The notes under the pieces are model-generated. The model searched no databases and was not told the origin of the DNA. It worked only from the letters and a program-made list of their open reading frames with translations. From RPQJ01 sp963712815 (GTDB taxonomy: Bacteria > Pseudomonadota > Gammaproteobacteria > Steroidobacterales > Steroidobacteraceae): a DNA stretch of 64,000 bases. Each line of letters opens with the position of its first letter. The stretch's first letter is position 1. The translations under genes were made by a program, and so were the position numbers. The stretch spans positions 806,001 to 870,000 of the forward strand of contig CAVQJL010000008.1 of the NCBI GenBank assembly GCA_963712815.1, given 5' to 3'. Below, in pieces: positions 41,689 through 51,189 of the stretch.

Positions 41689-43128
41689 ATGAACAACCTG
41701 CCCGTGATCGTCGGCACCATCGTCGTGTACATGGCCGTGTGCCTGGTGCTCGGCTTCGTCGCCTATCGCCGCACCACCAACCTCGCGGACTTCATCCTCG
41801 GCGGCCGCTCGCTCGGCAGCTGGGTGACCGCCTTCAGCGCGCAGGCCTCGGACATGAGCGGCTGGCTGCTCATGGGGCTGCCCGGCCTGGCCTACCTCGC
41901 GGGCTTCGATGCCGTGTGGCTCGCCGGCGGCCTGATCGTCGGCACATGGCTCAACTGGAAGTTCGTCGCCGCGCCGCTACGTACCCGCACCGAGCAGCTC
42001 GGAGACTCGCTCACCCTGCCCGACTACTTCGAGCGCCGCTTCGACGACCGCTCGCGCGTCCTGCGCAGCATCACAGCGCTGCTGATCCTGGTGTTCTTCA
42101 CCTTCTACGCGAGCTCGGGATTCGTCGCGAGCGGGCGGCTGTTCGAGTCGCTGTTCGGCATGGACTATCGCGACGCGATGTTCTGGGGCAGCTTCGTCAT
42201 GCTCGCCTACACGTTCTTCGGCGGGTTCCTCGCCGTGAGCTGGTCGGACGTGCTGCAGGGCACGCTGATGTTCTTCGCGCTGATCCTAGTCGGAGCGGTG
42301 GCCGTCGGTCTCGCGGGCGGCTTCGGCGACGTGCTCGCCACGCTCGAGGCGCGCGACCCGGCGCTGCTCGATCCCTTCCTCGGCAGCGGCGGCGAGGCGC
42401 TCGGCGTGATCGGGATCCTCTCGCTGCTGGCGTGGGGCCTGGGCTATCCCGGGCAGCCGCACATCCTCGCCCGCTTCATGGCGATCCGCTCGGTGGAGGA
42501 GATGCCGACGGCGCGTCGCGTCGCGATGGGCTGGGTGATCGTCGTGCTGCTCGCGGCCATCGTCGTGGGACTCGCCGGTGCCGCGCTGATCTCGCCGCCG
42601 CTCGCCGGGCCCGACAGCGAGAAGGTGTTCATCCAGCTCGCGACCGCGCACCTGCACCCGGTGCTCGCGGGCCTGTGCCTCGCGGGCATCCTCGCGGCGA
42701 TCATGAGCACGGCCTCGGCGCAGCTGCTGGTTGCCTCCTCGGCGTTCGCGCAGGATTTCTACAAGGGGCTGTTCCGCAGCGATCCCGGTCGCGCGGAGCT
42801 GCTGTGGGTGGGTCGCGGCGCGGTGCTCGGAATCGCGCTGCTGGCTTACCTTCTCGCGCTCAACCCGGAAAACAAGGTGCTCGACCTCGTCGCCTGGGCC
42901 TGGGCCGGCTTCGGCGCCGCGTTCGGTCCGGCGATCGTGCTCTCGCTGTACTGGCCGCGCATGACGCGCAACGGCGCGCTCGCCGGGATGATCGTGGGTG
43001 GACTCACCGTCATCCTCTGGAAGCAGGGCAGCGGCGGGATCTTCGCGCTCTACGAGATGGTGCCGGGCGTGCTGTTCTCCGCACTCGCGATCTGGATCAC
43101 CTCGCGGCTCGACCGGAGGCCGCGATGA
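41689..43128 (+). CDS. putP: Sodium/proline symporter family protein
   Basis: A 479-residue protein with about thirteen membrane spans, in the sodium:solute symporter family. PutP-type signatures: FILGGRSLGSWVTAFSAQASDMSGWLLMGLPG near residue 33-62, TLPDYFERRFDD near 112, WGLGYPGQPHILARFMA near 255 and a STASAQLLVASSAFAQDFYK segment near 342. These contain sodium-site Ser residues. Uptake of proline is the likely function, but related substrates cannot be excluded. ATG at 41689 lacks a strong ribosome site. Confidence 0.9.
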   Translation: MNNLPVIVGTIVVYMAVCLVLGFVAYRRTTNLADFILGGRSLGSWVTAFSAQASDMSGWLLMGLPGLAYLAGFDAVWLAGGLIVGTWLNWKFVAAPLRTRTEQLGDSLTLPDYFERRFDDRSRVLRSITALLILVFFTFYASSGFVASGRLFESLFGMDYRDAMFWGSFVMLAYTFFGGFLAVSWSDVLQGTLMFFALILVGAVAVGLAGGFGDVLATLEARDPALLDPFLGSGGEALGVIGILSLLAWGLGYPGQPHILARFMAIRSVEEMPTARRVAMGWVIVVLLAAIVVGLAGAALISPPLAGPDSEKVFIQLATAHLHPVLAGLCLAGILAAIMSTASAQLLVASSAFAQDFYKGLFRSDPGRAELLWVGRGAVLGIALLAYLLALNPENKVLDLVAWAWAGFGAAFGPAIVLSLYWPRMTRNGALAGMIVGGLTVILWKQGSGGIFALYEMVPGVLFSALAIWITSRLDRRPR

Positions 43129-43269
43129 ACTCGTCGATGTGCCGATCCAGCTCCGGCAGGGTCATGCCGCCGTTCTCGAGCGCGGTGTCGTGCAGCGCGA
43201 GCGCGAGGCGCGGCGTGACCATGAAATCGAACAGGTCGTAGCTCAGCTGGTCCTGCGGCGGCCCCAGCC
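43097..43269 (-). pseudogene. Possible remnant of a gene C-terminus
   Basis: Between putP and cytochrome b561 the minus strand reads as a plausible protein tail: DQLSYDLFDFMVTPRLALHD followed by TALENGGMTLPELDRHIDEF and a stop at 43097. Composition and codon positions look coding, and the tail overlaps the putP 3' end by 32 bp. No start codon with ribosome site is present before it runs into the cytochrome gene. I do not recognise the family. It may be a leftover C-terminus or a very short gene. Confidence 0.35.
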
Positions 43270-43827
43270 CTACCGTGCCGTGCGCACGAACGGCAGCATG
43301 CGTCGCAGCGTGTCGTCCTTGCGCCAGAAGTGGTGGTAGAGCGCGGCGAGCATGTGAACCACGGCGACCGTCACCAGCACGGCGAACACAGCCTCATGCA
43401 CCTCCTCGTAGAACTCGTGCGCATCGTGGTTCTCAGCCGCAAGCATCGGGAACTCGAACCACCCGAAGAAGCTCGTCGGGTGGCCGCCGGTCGACGACAT
43501 GATCCAGCCGCTCAGCGGCTGAAGGAGAATGAGGACATACAGCAGACCGTGACCCGCGGCTGCGGCAATGCGCTGCGCGCGTGGCATCGGCACGGGCGCG
43601 GGTTGACTGCCGTTCAGCAGCTTCCAGGCGATCCGCACCAGCGCGAGCCCGAGTATGAGCATGCCGACCGACTTGTGATTGGCAATGCCCGCGAACTTGT
43701 CCGGGCCGTCGGGCAATTCCTCCGCAGCCTCGATGATCACGTACTGCGCGATGACCAGGATCACGATGCTCCAGTGCAGGAACTTCGCGACCGCCCCGTA
43801 ACCTGTCGAAGAATTGCGCCACTGCAT
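43270..43827 (-). CDS. Cytochrome b561-type membrane protein
   Basis: A 185-residue four-span protein. Conserved heme-ligand histidines are visible in AKFLHWSIV near residue 18, NHKSVGMLILGLALVRIAWKL near 51, and the C-terminal EVHEAVFAVLVTVAVVHMLAALYHHF near 143-165. Family members exchange electrons between the ubiquinone pool and partners or detoxify superoxide in the inner membrane. No electron partner gene is adjacent. The promoter-side intergenic region is 119 bp. Confidence 0.92.
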   Translation of the reverse strand: MQWRNSSTGYGAVAKFLHWSIVILVIAQYVIIEAAEELPDGPDKFAGIANHKSVGMLILGLALVRIAWKLLNGSQPAPVPMPRAQRIAAAAGHGLLYVLILLQPLSGWIMSSTGGHPTSFFGWFEFPMLAAENHDAHEFYEEVHEAVFAVLVTVAVVHMLAALYHHFWRKDDTLRRMLPFVRTAR

Positions 43828-43946
43828 GATGCGATCCGGCCTCCTTCACGACGCGAGGCCGCGATGGTAACGCTTCGGCGCTGCCGGCGCGCCGCCAGCC
43901 GTGGTCGCCGCCTCGGCATCGCCCGGTGCCGGGCGGAGCGGCAGGC

Positions 43947-44660
43947 CTAATCCGTTGCGGTCATGAGGAGCAGGCGGGTGCCCTCGGGCGCGACCAGCAT
44001 CGCGTGCTCGCGCGCACTCATCCCGCGTGGCAGCCGCTCTGCGAAGCGCAGCCCGCGTTCGAGCAGCGCGACGATCCGCTCCGGCATGGCCGGGTCGGAG
44101 AATGTGAGCACTGGCGAGCGCAGGTCGAGGTCATAGAGCCCGACATTGAGGTCCCGGCCGGCGGCTACGACCCTGGCGAACGGCATGAGCACCGGCTCGA
44201 AGGCCACGAGGCCGAGCGCATCCCAGAACGCCGCCGAGCGCTCGAGGTCAGCCGTCGGGATGCCGAATTCCTCGAAGTACCCGAGCGCGGAAGGCTTCGG
44301 CGGTGCGGCCGGCGGCGAGAACGTGCGCGCCTCGACCAGCGTGACGCGCTGGCCGGCGGGGTCCTGGAACCCGAGTTCGTGCAGTTGCTCCGCGCCCAGC
44401 CGCGCGAACTCGAGCTCGATGCCGAGCGCCTCGAGGCGAGGCGCGTGAGTCGTGAGTTCCGGGTGCACCCAGGTCAGAGTCGGCTCGTCGTCGCCGGTGC
44501 CGTGCAGGCCGAGGAACAGGCGGCCGTCAGTGACCACGGCATAGGGGTGGGGGCGGACGTCGCCCGTCACCGCCTGCATGAACCCGATCGATTCGTAGAA
44601 CGCCAGCGAGGCCGGTACGTCCGGGGCGCGAACGCTGACCTCGAGGAATCGTCCGAGCAC
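43947..44660 (-). CDS. Two-domain VOC family protein
   Basis: A 237-residue protein with two VOC units: one at about 5-115 (GRFLEVSVRAPDVPASLAFYESIGF) and one at about 125-235 (GYFEEFGIPTADLERSAAFWDALGL). I chose the GTG at 44660, 9 nt after the hemH stop; a CTG inside that stop codon is an alternative. The second half ends in a strand typical of VOC proteins but lacks an obvious metal Glu. Enzymatic role unknown. Probably co-transcribed with hemH. Confidence 0.75.
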   Translation of the reverse strand: MLGRFLEVSVRAPDVPASLAFYESIGFMQAVTGDVRPHPYAVVTDGRLFLGLHGTGDDEPTLTWVHPELTTHAPRLEALGIELEFARLGAEQLHELGFQDPAGQRVTLVEARTFSPPAAPPKPSALGYFEEFGIPTADLERSAAFWDALGLVAFEPVLMPFARVVAAGRDLNVGLYDLDLRSPVLTFSDPAMPERIVALLERGLRFAERLPRGMSAREHAMLVAPEGTRLLLMTATD

Positions 44661-44668
44661 GCTTGTCT

Positions 44669-45766
44669 TCAGTCCGGCGCGCCGAGGGCGAGTGCGCGCT
44701 GGCGCGACTGCGTGAGCGCCTCGGCGTCGTCCCCTCCGGCGAGCTCCGGCCAGCCCTGCGTGTGGCGCCGCACGACCTGCTCGTAGAGTGCCACGTGGGG
44801 CTCGCTCGAGTTGAGGCAGGGCGCGTAGTCGAACGCTTCGCCGCCCCTCGCGAGGAACGCCTCGCGGTTCTGCATGTTGATCTCCTCGAGCGTCTCGAGG
44901 CAGTCGGTCGCGAAACCTGGGCACACCACGGTCACGCGCTTCGGACCCGCCTCGGCGTAGTCCCTCAGCAGCAGGTCCACGTACGGCTTGAGCCACTCCT
45001 CGCGGCCGAACCGCGACTGGAAGCCGAGCGACCACTCGCCATCGGCGAGGTCGAGCCGCGCGGCCACGCGCCGAGCCGTGCCCTGGCAGAAGCAGTGGTA
45101 CGGATCGCCGGCGAGGAAATAGCGCTTCGGAATGGAGTGGAACGAGAACAGCAGGTGCTTGCGCCCGTGCTGCTGCCAGTGCGCCGCGATGCCGTCGGCG
45201 ACCGCGGCGATGTAGGCGTCCTCTTCCCAGTACTGGTTGACCATGCGCAGCTCGGGCAGCCAGCGCCAGCGGGAGAGCTCGGCCGTGACGCGCTCGAAGA
45301 TCGAGGCCGTCGTGGTGGCCGAATACTGCGGGTACATGGGCAGCACCAGCAGCCGCTGCGCGTTGTCCCGGCGCATCCGTTCGAGCGCGTCCGGGATCGA
45401 GGGATTGCCGTAGGTCATGGCGAGCTCGACCCGCACCCGGTCGCCGCAGCGCACGGCGAGCCGTCGCGACAGCCCCTCGGCGAGCGCCCGTGACTCGACC
45501 AGCAGCGGCGAGCCCTGCGGCGTCCACACCTGCTGGTAGGCGTGCGCGCTGCGCTTGGGGCGGGTGCGGAGGATGACGCCGTTCAGGATCAGCCACCACA
45601 ACGCGCGCGGCGCCTCGATGACCCGCGGGTCCCAGAGGAACTCGGCGAGGTAGCGGCGCACGGCCGCAGTGGTGGGCTCGTCGGGCGTGCCGAGGTTGAC
45701 GAGCAGGACGCCAAGCCGTGCTGGCGAGCCATGGCGGTAGTCGGGGGTGCCGAGGTAACCGGTCAT
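44669..45766 (-). CDS. hemH: Ferrochelatase
   Basis: A 365-residue protein of normal ferrochelatase length. It carries GVLLVNLGTPDEPTTAAVRRYLAEFLWDPRVIE near residue 18-52, LVLPMYPQYSATTTAS near 142, and the iron-site SFHSIPKRYFLAGDPY near 205 with the catalytic His. GFQSRFGREEWLKPY and the FATDCLETLEEI segment near 290 with conserved Glu complete the family pattern. It inserts ferrous iron into protoporphyrin IX in the last step of heme synthesis, on the inner membrane surface. Heme demand here includes cytochrome b561 and FixL. Confidence 0.97.
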   Translation of the reverse strand: MTGYLGTPDYRHGSPARLGVLLVNLGTPDEPTTAAVRRYLAEFLWDPRVIEAPRALWWLILNGVILRTRPKRSAHAYQQVWTPQGSPLLVESRALAEGLSRRLAVRCGDRVRVELAMTYGNPSIPDALERMRRDNAQRLLVLPMYPQYSATTTASIFERVTAELSRWRWLPELRMVNQYWEEDAYIAAVADGIAAHWQQHGRKHLLFSFHSIPKRYFLAGDPYHCFCQGTARRVAARLDLADGEWSLGFQSRFGREEWLKPYVDLLLRDYAEAGPKRVTVVCPGFATDCLETLEEINMQNREAFLARGGEAFDYAPCLNSSEPHVALYEQVVRRHTQGWPELAGGDDAEALTQSRQRALALGAPD

Positions 45767-45874
45767 CTTGGAGCGGGACTGCGCGGGATGGGCCCGGCAC
45801 CATACCGCAACTGCCCTGTGCCCGCACCGCGCGGAACGCGGCGAATGGCGGGTGGCGGGAGCAGCCGCCGGAGG

Positions 45875-47074
45875 TCAGCCATGGCGGCGTCCGGCCTCGA
45901 CCCGCGGGAACACGTACAGCATGCCGACGCCGAGCGCGCACACCACGGCGCAGAAGATCAGCATCGGCAGGGCGGTGTCGGTCGGGAAGCGACCCATCCA
46001 CTGCACGCAGGCCGCGCCGATGATCTGCTGCAGGAAGCCGATGGTGCTCGAGGCGACCCCGGCGTGCTGGGGCGCGAGGCTGACCGCCGTGGCCGTGACG
46101 TTCGGCAGGGCGAGGCCCTGCCCGTAGGAAAGCACGCCGATCGGCACGAAGATCCACAGCGGGTGCGTGAGCCCGAACGCTACGAACACGAGCGCCGCGA
46201 CCGCGCCGGCAGCCGACAGCAGCACGCCGTTAACGACCAGCCAGTGCAGGTCGTGTCGCGCCATCAGTCGTCCCACCGACCAGTTGCCGAGGAAATAGCC
46301 CGTGGCGATGAACAGGTAATAGAAGCCGAACTCGGTGACGGGACGGTCGAGCGCGGACACCATCACGTAGGGCACGAGCGAGATGAACACGAGGAACGTC
46401 GCGTACACGACGGCGCTCTGCAGCACGCACCCCGCGAACAGCGGCATGCGCACCAGCGACCACGCCGTGCCCAGCATGTCGCGCCCGCGCGGCGGGTGCA
46501 CGTCGGCCGGGCGCGTCTCCGGCAGGCGTCGCCAGACCACGCCGCCGACGACCACCGCGGCGAGCACCAGCACCGCGAAGATCGCGCGCCAGCCGAGCGC
46601 GGCCGCGATCAGGCCGCCGATCACCGGGGCGAGCGCGTTGCCCGTCACGGCCACCATGGTCAGCGAGGCGAGCGTCTTCGCCATGCGCTCGGCGGGGTAG
46701 AGGTCGGCCACGATGGCGCGTGCCGTCACGAGCCCGGTCGCCGTGCCGAAGGCCTGCAGCGCGCGGCCCGCGATGAGCGCGTCGAGGCTGCGTGAAAGCA
46801 GCGACACCACCGCGCCGGCGACCATGATGCCGAGCCCGCAGAGCACCGCCGCGCGGCGCCCGTAGCGGTCCGAGAACGGGCCCCACACCAGGATGCCGAA
46901 GGCGAACATCACCAGCGAGACCGAGAAGGTCGCCTGCACCTCGGCCACGCTGGCGTCGAAGTGCTCGCGCACCGCGGGGAGCGCGGGCAGGTACAGGTTG
47001 GTCGCGATCGGGCCGAGTGCCGCGACGGCCGCGAGCAGGACGATCAGCGCCCGGTCTCGCGACGCCGCCGTCAA
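45875..47074 (-). CDS. Bcr/CflA-type MFS drug transporter
   Basis: A 399-residue, 12-span major facilitator. Start taken as the TTG at 47074, overlapping the dehydrogenase stop (TTGA), as no better start codon occurs before the first membrane span. The N-terminal ATNLYLPALPAVREHF and FGILVWGPFSDRYGRRAAVLCG segments (motif A between spans 2 and 3) and RALQAFGTATGLVTARAIVADL (motif C region) identify the Bcr/CflA subgroup. It should export drugs or small metabolites using the proton gradient. Its place in the succinate-semialdehyde dehydrogenase operon suggests export of a related metabolite. Confidence 0.88.
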   Translation of the reverse strand: MTAASRDRALIVLLAAVAALGPIATNLYLPALPAVREHFDASVAEVQATFSVSLVMFAFGILVWGPFSDRYGRRAAVLCGLGIMVAGAVVSLLSRSLDALIAGRALQAFGTATGLVTARAIVADLYPAERMAKTLASLTMVAVTGNALAPVIGGLIAAALGWRAIFAVLVLAAVVVGGVVWRRLPETRPADVHPPRGRDMLGTAWSLVRMPLFAGCVLQSAVVYATFLVFISLVPYVMVSALDRPVTEFGFYYLFIATGYFLGNWSVGRLMARHDLHWLVVNGVLLSAAGAVAALVFVAFGLTHPLWIFVPIGVLSYGQGLALPNVTATAVSLAPQHAGVASSTIGFLQQIIGAACVQWMGRFPTDTALPMLIFCAVVCALGVGMLYVFPRVEAGRRHG

Positions 47075-48546
47075 CTCTCGATGCCGCCGATGCAGAAGTA
47101 CTTGAGTTCGGTGTAGTCGAGGATGCCGTACTTCGAGCCTTCGCGGCCGATGCCCGATTCCTTCACGCCGCCGAACGGCGCGACCTCCGTCGAGATCAGG
47201 CCGGTGTTGAGGCCCACGATGCCGTACTCGAGTCCCTCGGCGACGCGCCAGGCGCGCCCGAGGTCGCGCGTGTAGAAATAGGAGGCCAGGCCGAACTCGG
47301 TGTCGTTCGCCATCCGGATCGCCTCCTTCTCGTCCCTGAAGCTGAAGATCGGCGCGATGGGCCCGAAGGTCTCCTCGCGCGCGACCAGCATGCCGGGCTT
47401 CACGTGGGTGACGATCGTCGGCTCGAAGAACGTGCCGCCGAGCGAATGGCGCTTGCCGCCGAGCGCTATGCGACCGCCCTTGGAGACGGCGTCGGCGATG
47501 TGCTCCTCGACCTTGGCCACGGCCTTGGCGTCGATCAGCGGGCCCTGGTCGGTCGCGCCCGCGAGGCCGTCGCCCACGCGCAGCTTGCGCACCGCTTCCA
47601 CGAGCTTCGCGACGAACGCGTCGTAGACGCCTTCCTGCACCAGCAGGCGGTTGGCGCAGACGCAGGTCTGGCCGGTGTTGCGGTACTTCGAGGCGATCGC
47701 GCCCTGCACGGCGGCGTCGAGGTCGGCGTCGTCGAACACGATGAACGGCGCATTGCCGCCGAGCTCGAGCGAGACCTTCTTGAGCGTCCCGGCGCATTGC
47801 TGCATGAGCTTCTTGCCGATCTCGGTCGAGCCGGTGAAGGTGAGCTTGCGCACCCGCGGGTTCGAGGTCATCTCGCCGCCGATGGCGGTCGCCGAACCGG
47901 TGACGACGCTGAACACGCCCTTCGGGATGCCGGCGCGGTGGGCGAGCTCGGCCATGGCGAGCGCCGAGTAGGGCGTCTGCATCGCGGGCTTGCAGACGAA
48001 AGTGCAGCCGGCGGCGAGCGCGGGCCCGGCCTTGCGCGTGATCATCGCCGCCGGGAAGTTCCAGGGCGTGATGGCCGCGACGACACCGATCGGCTGGCGC
48101 AGCACGATCAGGCGCTTGTCGCGCTGGTGGCCGGGGATCACGTCGCCGTACACGCGCTTGCCTTCCTCGGCAAACCACTCGATGAAAGCGGCGGCGTAGG
48201 CGACCTCGCCCTTCGCCTCGGCGAGGGGCTTGCCCTGCTCGGCGGTCATGAGCACGGCGAGATCCTCGACGTTCGCGAGCATCAGGTCGTGCCAGCGTCG
48301 CAGGACCGCCGTCCGCTCCTTCGCCGTCCGGGCCGCCCACTCCGGGAAGGCCGCGGCTGCGGCCTCGATGGCGCGACGCGTCTCGGCGGCGCCCATGTTC
48401 GGCACCGTGCCGATGACGGCCCCGGTGGCGGGATTGGTGACGTCCACGGCGCCGCCCGCGTCGGCGGCGATCCAGTCGCCGTCCACGTAGCAATGCTGGC
48501 GGAGCAGAGTCGGGTCGCTGAGCGAGATCGTCATGGCGGCACTCAT
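47071..48546 (-). CDS. gabD: NAD(P)-dependent succinate-semialdehyde dehydrogenase
   Basis: A 491-residue aldehyde dehydrogenase of the GabD subgroup. Landmarks: ITPWNFPAAMITRKAGPALAAGCTFVCKPA near residue 160, FTGSTEIGKKLMQQCAGTLKKVSLELGGNAPFIVFDDADLD near 233-272 with catalytic Glu, and NTGQTCVCANRLLVQ near 292 with the catalytic Cys. It oxidises succinate semialdehyde to succinate, usually in GABA breakdown; other short semialdehydes are possible. No GABA transaminase is present. The start overlaps the hydrolase stop. Confidence 0.9.
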   Translation of the reverse strand: MSAAMTISLSDPTLLRQHCYVDGDWIAADAGGAVDVTNPATGAVIGTVPNMGAAETRRAIEAAAAAFPEWAARTAKERTAVLRRWHDLMLANVEDLAVLMTAEQGKPLAEAKGEVAYAAAFIEWFAEEGKRVYGDVIPGHQRDKRLIVLRQPIGVVAAITPWNFPAAMITRKAGPALAAGCTFVCKPAMQTPYSALAMAELAHRAGIPKGVFSVVTGSATAIGGEMTSNPRVRKLTFTGSTEIGKKLMQQCAGTLKKVSLELGGNAPFIVFDDADLDAAVQGAIASKYRNTGQTCVCANRLLVQEGVYDAFVAKLVEAVRKLRVGDGLAGATDQGPLIDAKAVAKVEEHIADAVSKGGRIALGGKRHSLGGTFFEPTIVTHVKPGMLVAREETFGPIAPIFSFRDEKEAIRMANDTEFGLASYFYTRDLGRAWRVAEGLEYGIVGLNTGLISTEVAPFGGVKESGIGREGSKYGILDYTELKYFCIGGIES

Positions 48547-49205
48547 CCCAGGTGGTGGCGGAAGAACTCGATGCTGCGCTCGAAGGCGAGCCTTGCACTC
48601 GACGCGTCGAAGTCCGCGCGGTCGGTGCAGTTGAAGCCGTGGCCGGCGGGGTAGAGGTGATAGGTTCCCTGCGGGAAGGCCTTGCGGACCTGCTCGACGT
48701 CCGCGGGCGGGATGTGCGCGTCGTGCTCGCCGAAGTGGAACATCATCGGGCAGCGCGGCGTCTCGGGCAGCAGCTGGGCGATGCCGCCGCCGTAGTAGGC
48801 GACGCCGGCGGCGATGTTCGTGCGGCAGCCCGCGAGGTAGGTCACGCGGCCGCCCCAGCAGTAGCCCACCATGCCTACGCGGCCGGCGTGGGACACGGCG
48901 TCGATCGCGGCGTTGAGGTCGGCCATCGCGCCCTCGTTGGTCGCCTTCATCATGAGGTCGATGCCAGCCTGCAGGCCGGCGGCGTCGTACCCCAGCTCGA
49001 CGTCCTTCTGCAGCCGGTCGAACATCGCCGGCGCGATGGCGAGGTAGCCCTCGGCTGCGTATTGCTCGGCGACGCGACGGATGTGGGAGTTGACCCCGAA
49101 GATCTCCTGCACCACGACCACCGCACCACGCGGCCTGCCCTCGGGACTGGCAAGGTAGGCGGAGAGTCGGTTGCCGTCGGCGGCCAGCAGCTGCAGCGTG
49201 CTCAT
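48543..49205 (-). CDS. Dienelactone hydrolase family protein
   Basis: A 220-residue alpha/beta hydrolase. The nucleophile elbow is MVGYCWGGRV near residue 115 (Cys nucleophile, as in dienelactone hydrolase), the acid is expected in FGEHDAHIPP near 165 and the His in YPAGHGFNC near 197. The second residue of the elbow and overall length are standard. Members hydrolyse lactones or esters, classically in chloroaromatic breakdown, though many have unknown substrates. First gene of a three-gene minus-strand operon. Confidence 0.92.
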   Translation of the reverse strand: MSTLQLLAADGNRLSAYLASPEGRPRGAVVVVQEIFGVNSHIRRVAEQYAAEGYLAIAPAMFDRLQKDVELGYDAAGLQAGIDLMMKATNEGAMADLNAAIDAVSHAGRVGMVGYCWGGRVTYLAGCRTNIAAGVAYYGGGIAQLLPETPRCPMMFHFGEHDAHIPPADVEQVRKAFPQGTYHLYPAGHGFNCTDRADFDASSARLAFERSIEFFRHHLG

Positions 49206-49324
49206 GAAGGGACTCCTGGAGCAGGGAAAGTCGTCATCCGGCGGGACTGGCTAGGATATCAGGCCGGCACCGCGCCGGACCGCGGCGCGCACGGCGTGGA
49301 CGCGAGCCCGGGCGTTAGACCCCG

Positions 49325-49330
49325 TATAAT
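49325..49330 (+). promoter_or_regulatory. Possible -10 element
   Basis: A perfect TATAAT stands out in GC-rich sequence 32 bp before the GTG of the DUF885 gene. No acceptable -35 hexamer lies 16-18 bp upstream, so it may be an activator-dependent promoter or chance. Confidence 0.35.
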
Positions 49331-49362
49331 CGCGGGCCCTCCAGCCCGCCGGGTACTCCCTC

Positions 49363-51189
49363 GTGAAGCGTGCACTGTTGCCCGTCGTCGCCCTGTGCGT
49401 CGTCCTCCCCCTCGCTCTGTCCGCCTGCGCCTCGCAGGCGCCCGCGCCTGCCGCGTCACCTGTCGCGACGGAGGCGGTCCCCGCGGCGGACGCCGGTCCG
49501 GCGCTGCAGGCGCTGTTCGAGCGCTACTTCGAGGACACGCTGCGCCTCAACCCGTTGCTCGCCACCTACATCGGCGACCACCGCTACGACGACCAGCTGC
49601 CGAACTTCCTCGGTCCGAAGTTCCGTGCCGAGGCGCAGGCACTCAATGCCCGTTACCTCGCCGAGGCGCGGGCGTTCGACGTCGCGCAGCTCTCGCCGGC
49701 CGACCGGATCTCGCATGCGATCTTCATTCACGAGCGCGAGCGCGAGCGCGACGCCGAGCGGTTCCCCGCCTACATGCTTCCGCTCAACCAGGCCGGCAGC
49801 CTGCTCACGACGATGGCCGCGCTCGGCTCTGGCACGAACGCCCAGCCGTTCGCGACGGCCGAGGACTACGAAAACTGGCTGAAGCGCCTCGGCGGCATGG
49901 TCGTGTGGATGGACCAGGGCGTCGTCAACATGCGCGAGGGCGTGGCGCGGGGTGTCGTGCAGCCGCGTCCGGTCATGGAGAAGGTCCTGGTGCAGCTCGA
50001 TGCAATGGTCGTCGAGCGGCCGGAGGACAGCCTGTTCTTCGCGCCGGTGAAGAACTTCCCGGAGGCCGTCTCCGCCGCGGACCGCGAGCGGCTCACCGCC
50101 GCGTATTCGGCGGCCATCCGCGACGAGGTCCTGCCCGCGTTCCGACGGCTGCGGGATTTCGTCCGCGACGAATACCTGCCGAGGACGCGGTCGACCGTAG
50201 CCTGGAGCGCGCTGCCCGATGGTGAGGCCTGGTACGCGCTGCAAGTGCAGGAGCACACCACCACAACCCTTACACCCGAGGAGATTCACGAGGTCGGCCT
50301 CGGTGAAGTCGCGCGCATCCTGGGCGAGATGGACCGGGTGCGGCGGACGGTCGGCTTTGAGGGCGACCTCGAGGCGTTCTTCACCTACCTCGAGACTGAC
50401 CCGCAGTTCTACTTCACGAAGGGCGAGGACCTGCTCGCAGGCTACCGCGAGCTCAAGATTCGCATCGACGCGGCGCTGCCGAAGCTGTTCTCGGTGTTCC
50501 CGAAGGCCGACTACGAGCTTCGCGAGGTGGAGGCGTTCCGCGCGCAGTCCGCGGCTGGCGCCTATTACCAGCAGCCCTCCGCCGACGGCTCGCGGCCCGG
50601 CATCTTCTACGTCAACACCTACAACCTGAAGGCCCAGCCGAAATTCGGCATGGAGACCTTGTCGTTGCACGAGGCCTCGCCCGGGCACCACTTCCAGGTG
50701 ACGATCCAGCAGGAACTCGAGGACCTGCCGCGCTTTCGTCGCTTCGGCGGCGACTACACCGCCTACGTCGAGGGCTGGGCGCTGTACGCGGAGTACCTCG
50801 GCAAGGAACTCGGAATGTTCACCGATCCGTACCAGTGGTTCGGCCGGCTGAACGACGAGCAGCTTCGGGCGATGCGCCTCGTGGTGGACACGGGCCTGCA
50901 CGCCAAGGGCTGGACCCGCGAGCAGGCGATCCAGTACATGCTCGACAACTCGACGCTCGCCCCGAGCGACGTGGAGTCGGAGGTCGAGCGCTACATCGCA
51001 TGGCCGGGGCAGGCGCTCGGCTACAAGGTCGGCGATCTGCGCATCCAGGCGTTGCGTCGTCGCGCCGAGGCCGAGCTCGGACCGAAGTTCGACCTGCGCG
51101 ATTTCCACCGCGAGGTGCTGAGCGACGGCGCCGTGCCGCTCGACGTGCTCGAGGCCAAGATCGAGCGCTGGATCGCGGCTCGCAGGTGA
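49363..51189 (+). CDS. DUF885 family lipoprotein, putative metallohydrolase
   Basis: A 608-residue protein starting with GTG. A lipoprotein signal ends LPLALSACA, so Cys at about residue 22 should carry the lipid anchor. The DUF885 catalytic-like motif HEASPGHHFQ is near residue 432, followed by an EGWALYAEYLGKELG helix near 468. HExxPGHH with the downstream Glu resembles a zinc peptidase site. DUF885 proteins are widespread periplasmic lipoproteins with undefined substrates. The next gene is a paralogue starting within this stop. Confidence 0.88.
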   Translation: MKRALLPVVALCVVLPLALSACASQAPAPAASPVATEAVPAADAGPALQALFERYFEDTLRLNPLLATYIGDHRYDDQLPNFLGPKFRAEAQALNARYLAEARAFDVAQLSPADRISHAIFIHERERERDAERFPAYMLPLNQAGSLLTTMAALGSGTNAQPFATAEDYENWLKRLGGMVVWMDQGVVNMREGVARGVVQPRPVMEKVLVQLDAMVVERPEDSLFFAPVKNFPEAVSAADRERLTAAYSAAIRDEVLPAFRRLRDFVRDEYLPRTRSTVAWSALPDGEAWYALQVQEHTTTTLTPEEIHEVGLGEVARILGEMDRVRRTVGFEGDLEAFFTYLETDPQFYFTKGEDLLAGYRELKIRIDAALPKLFSVFPKADYELREVEAFRAQSAAGAYYQQPSADGSRPGIFYVNTYNLKAQPKFGMETLSLHEASPGHHFQVTIQQELEDLPRFRRFGGDYTAYVEGWALYAEYLGKELGMFTDPYQWFGRLNDEQLRAMRLVVDTGLHAKGWTREQAIQYMLDNSTLAPSDVESEVERYIAWPGQALGYKVGDLRIQALRRRAEAELGPKFDLRDFHREVLSDGAVPLDVLEAKIERWIAARR

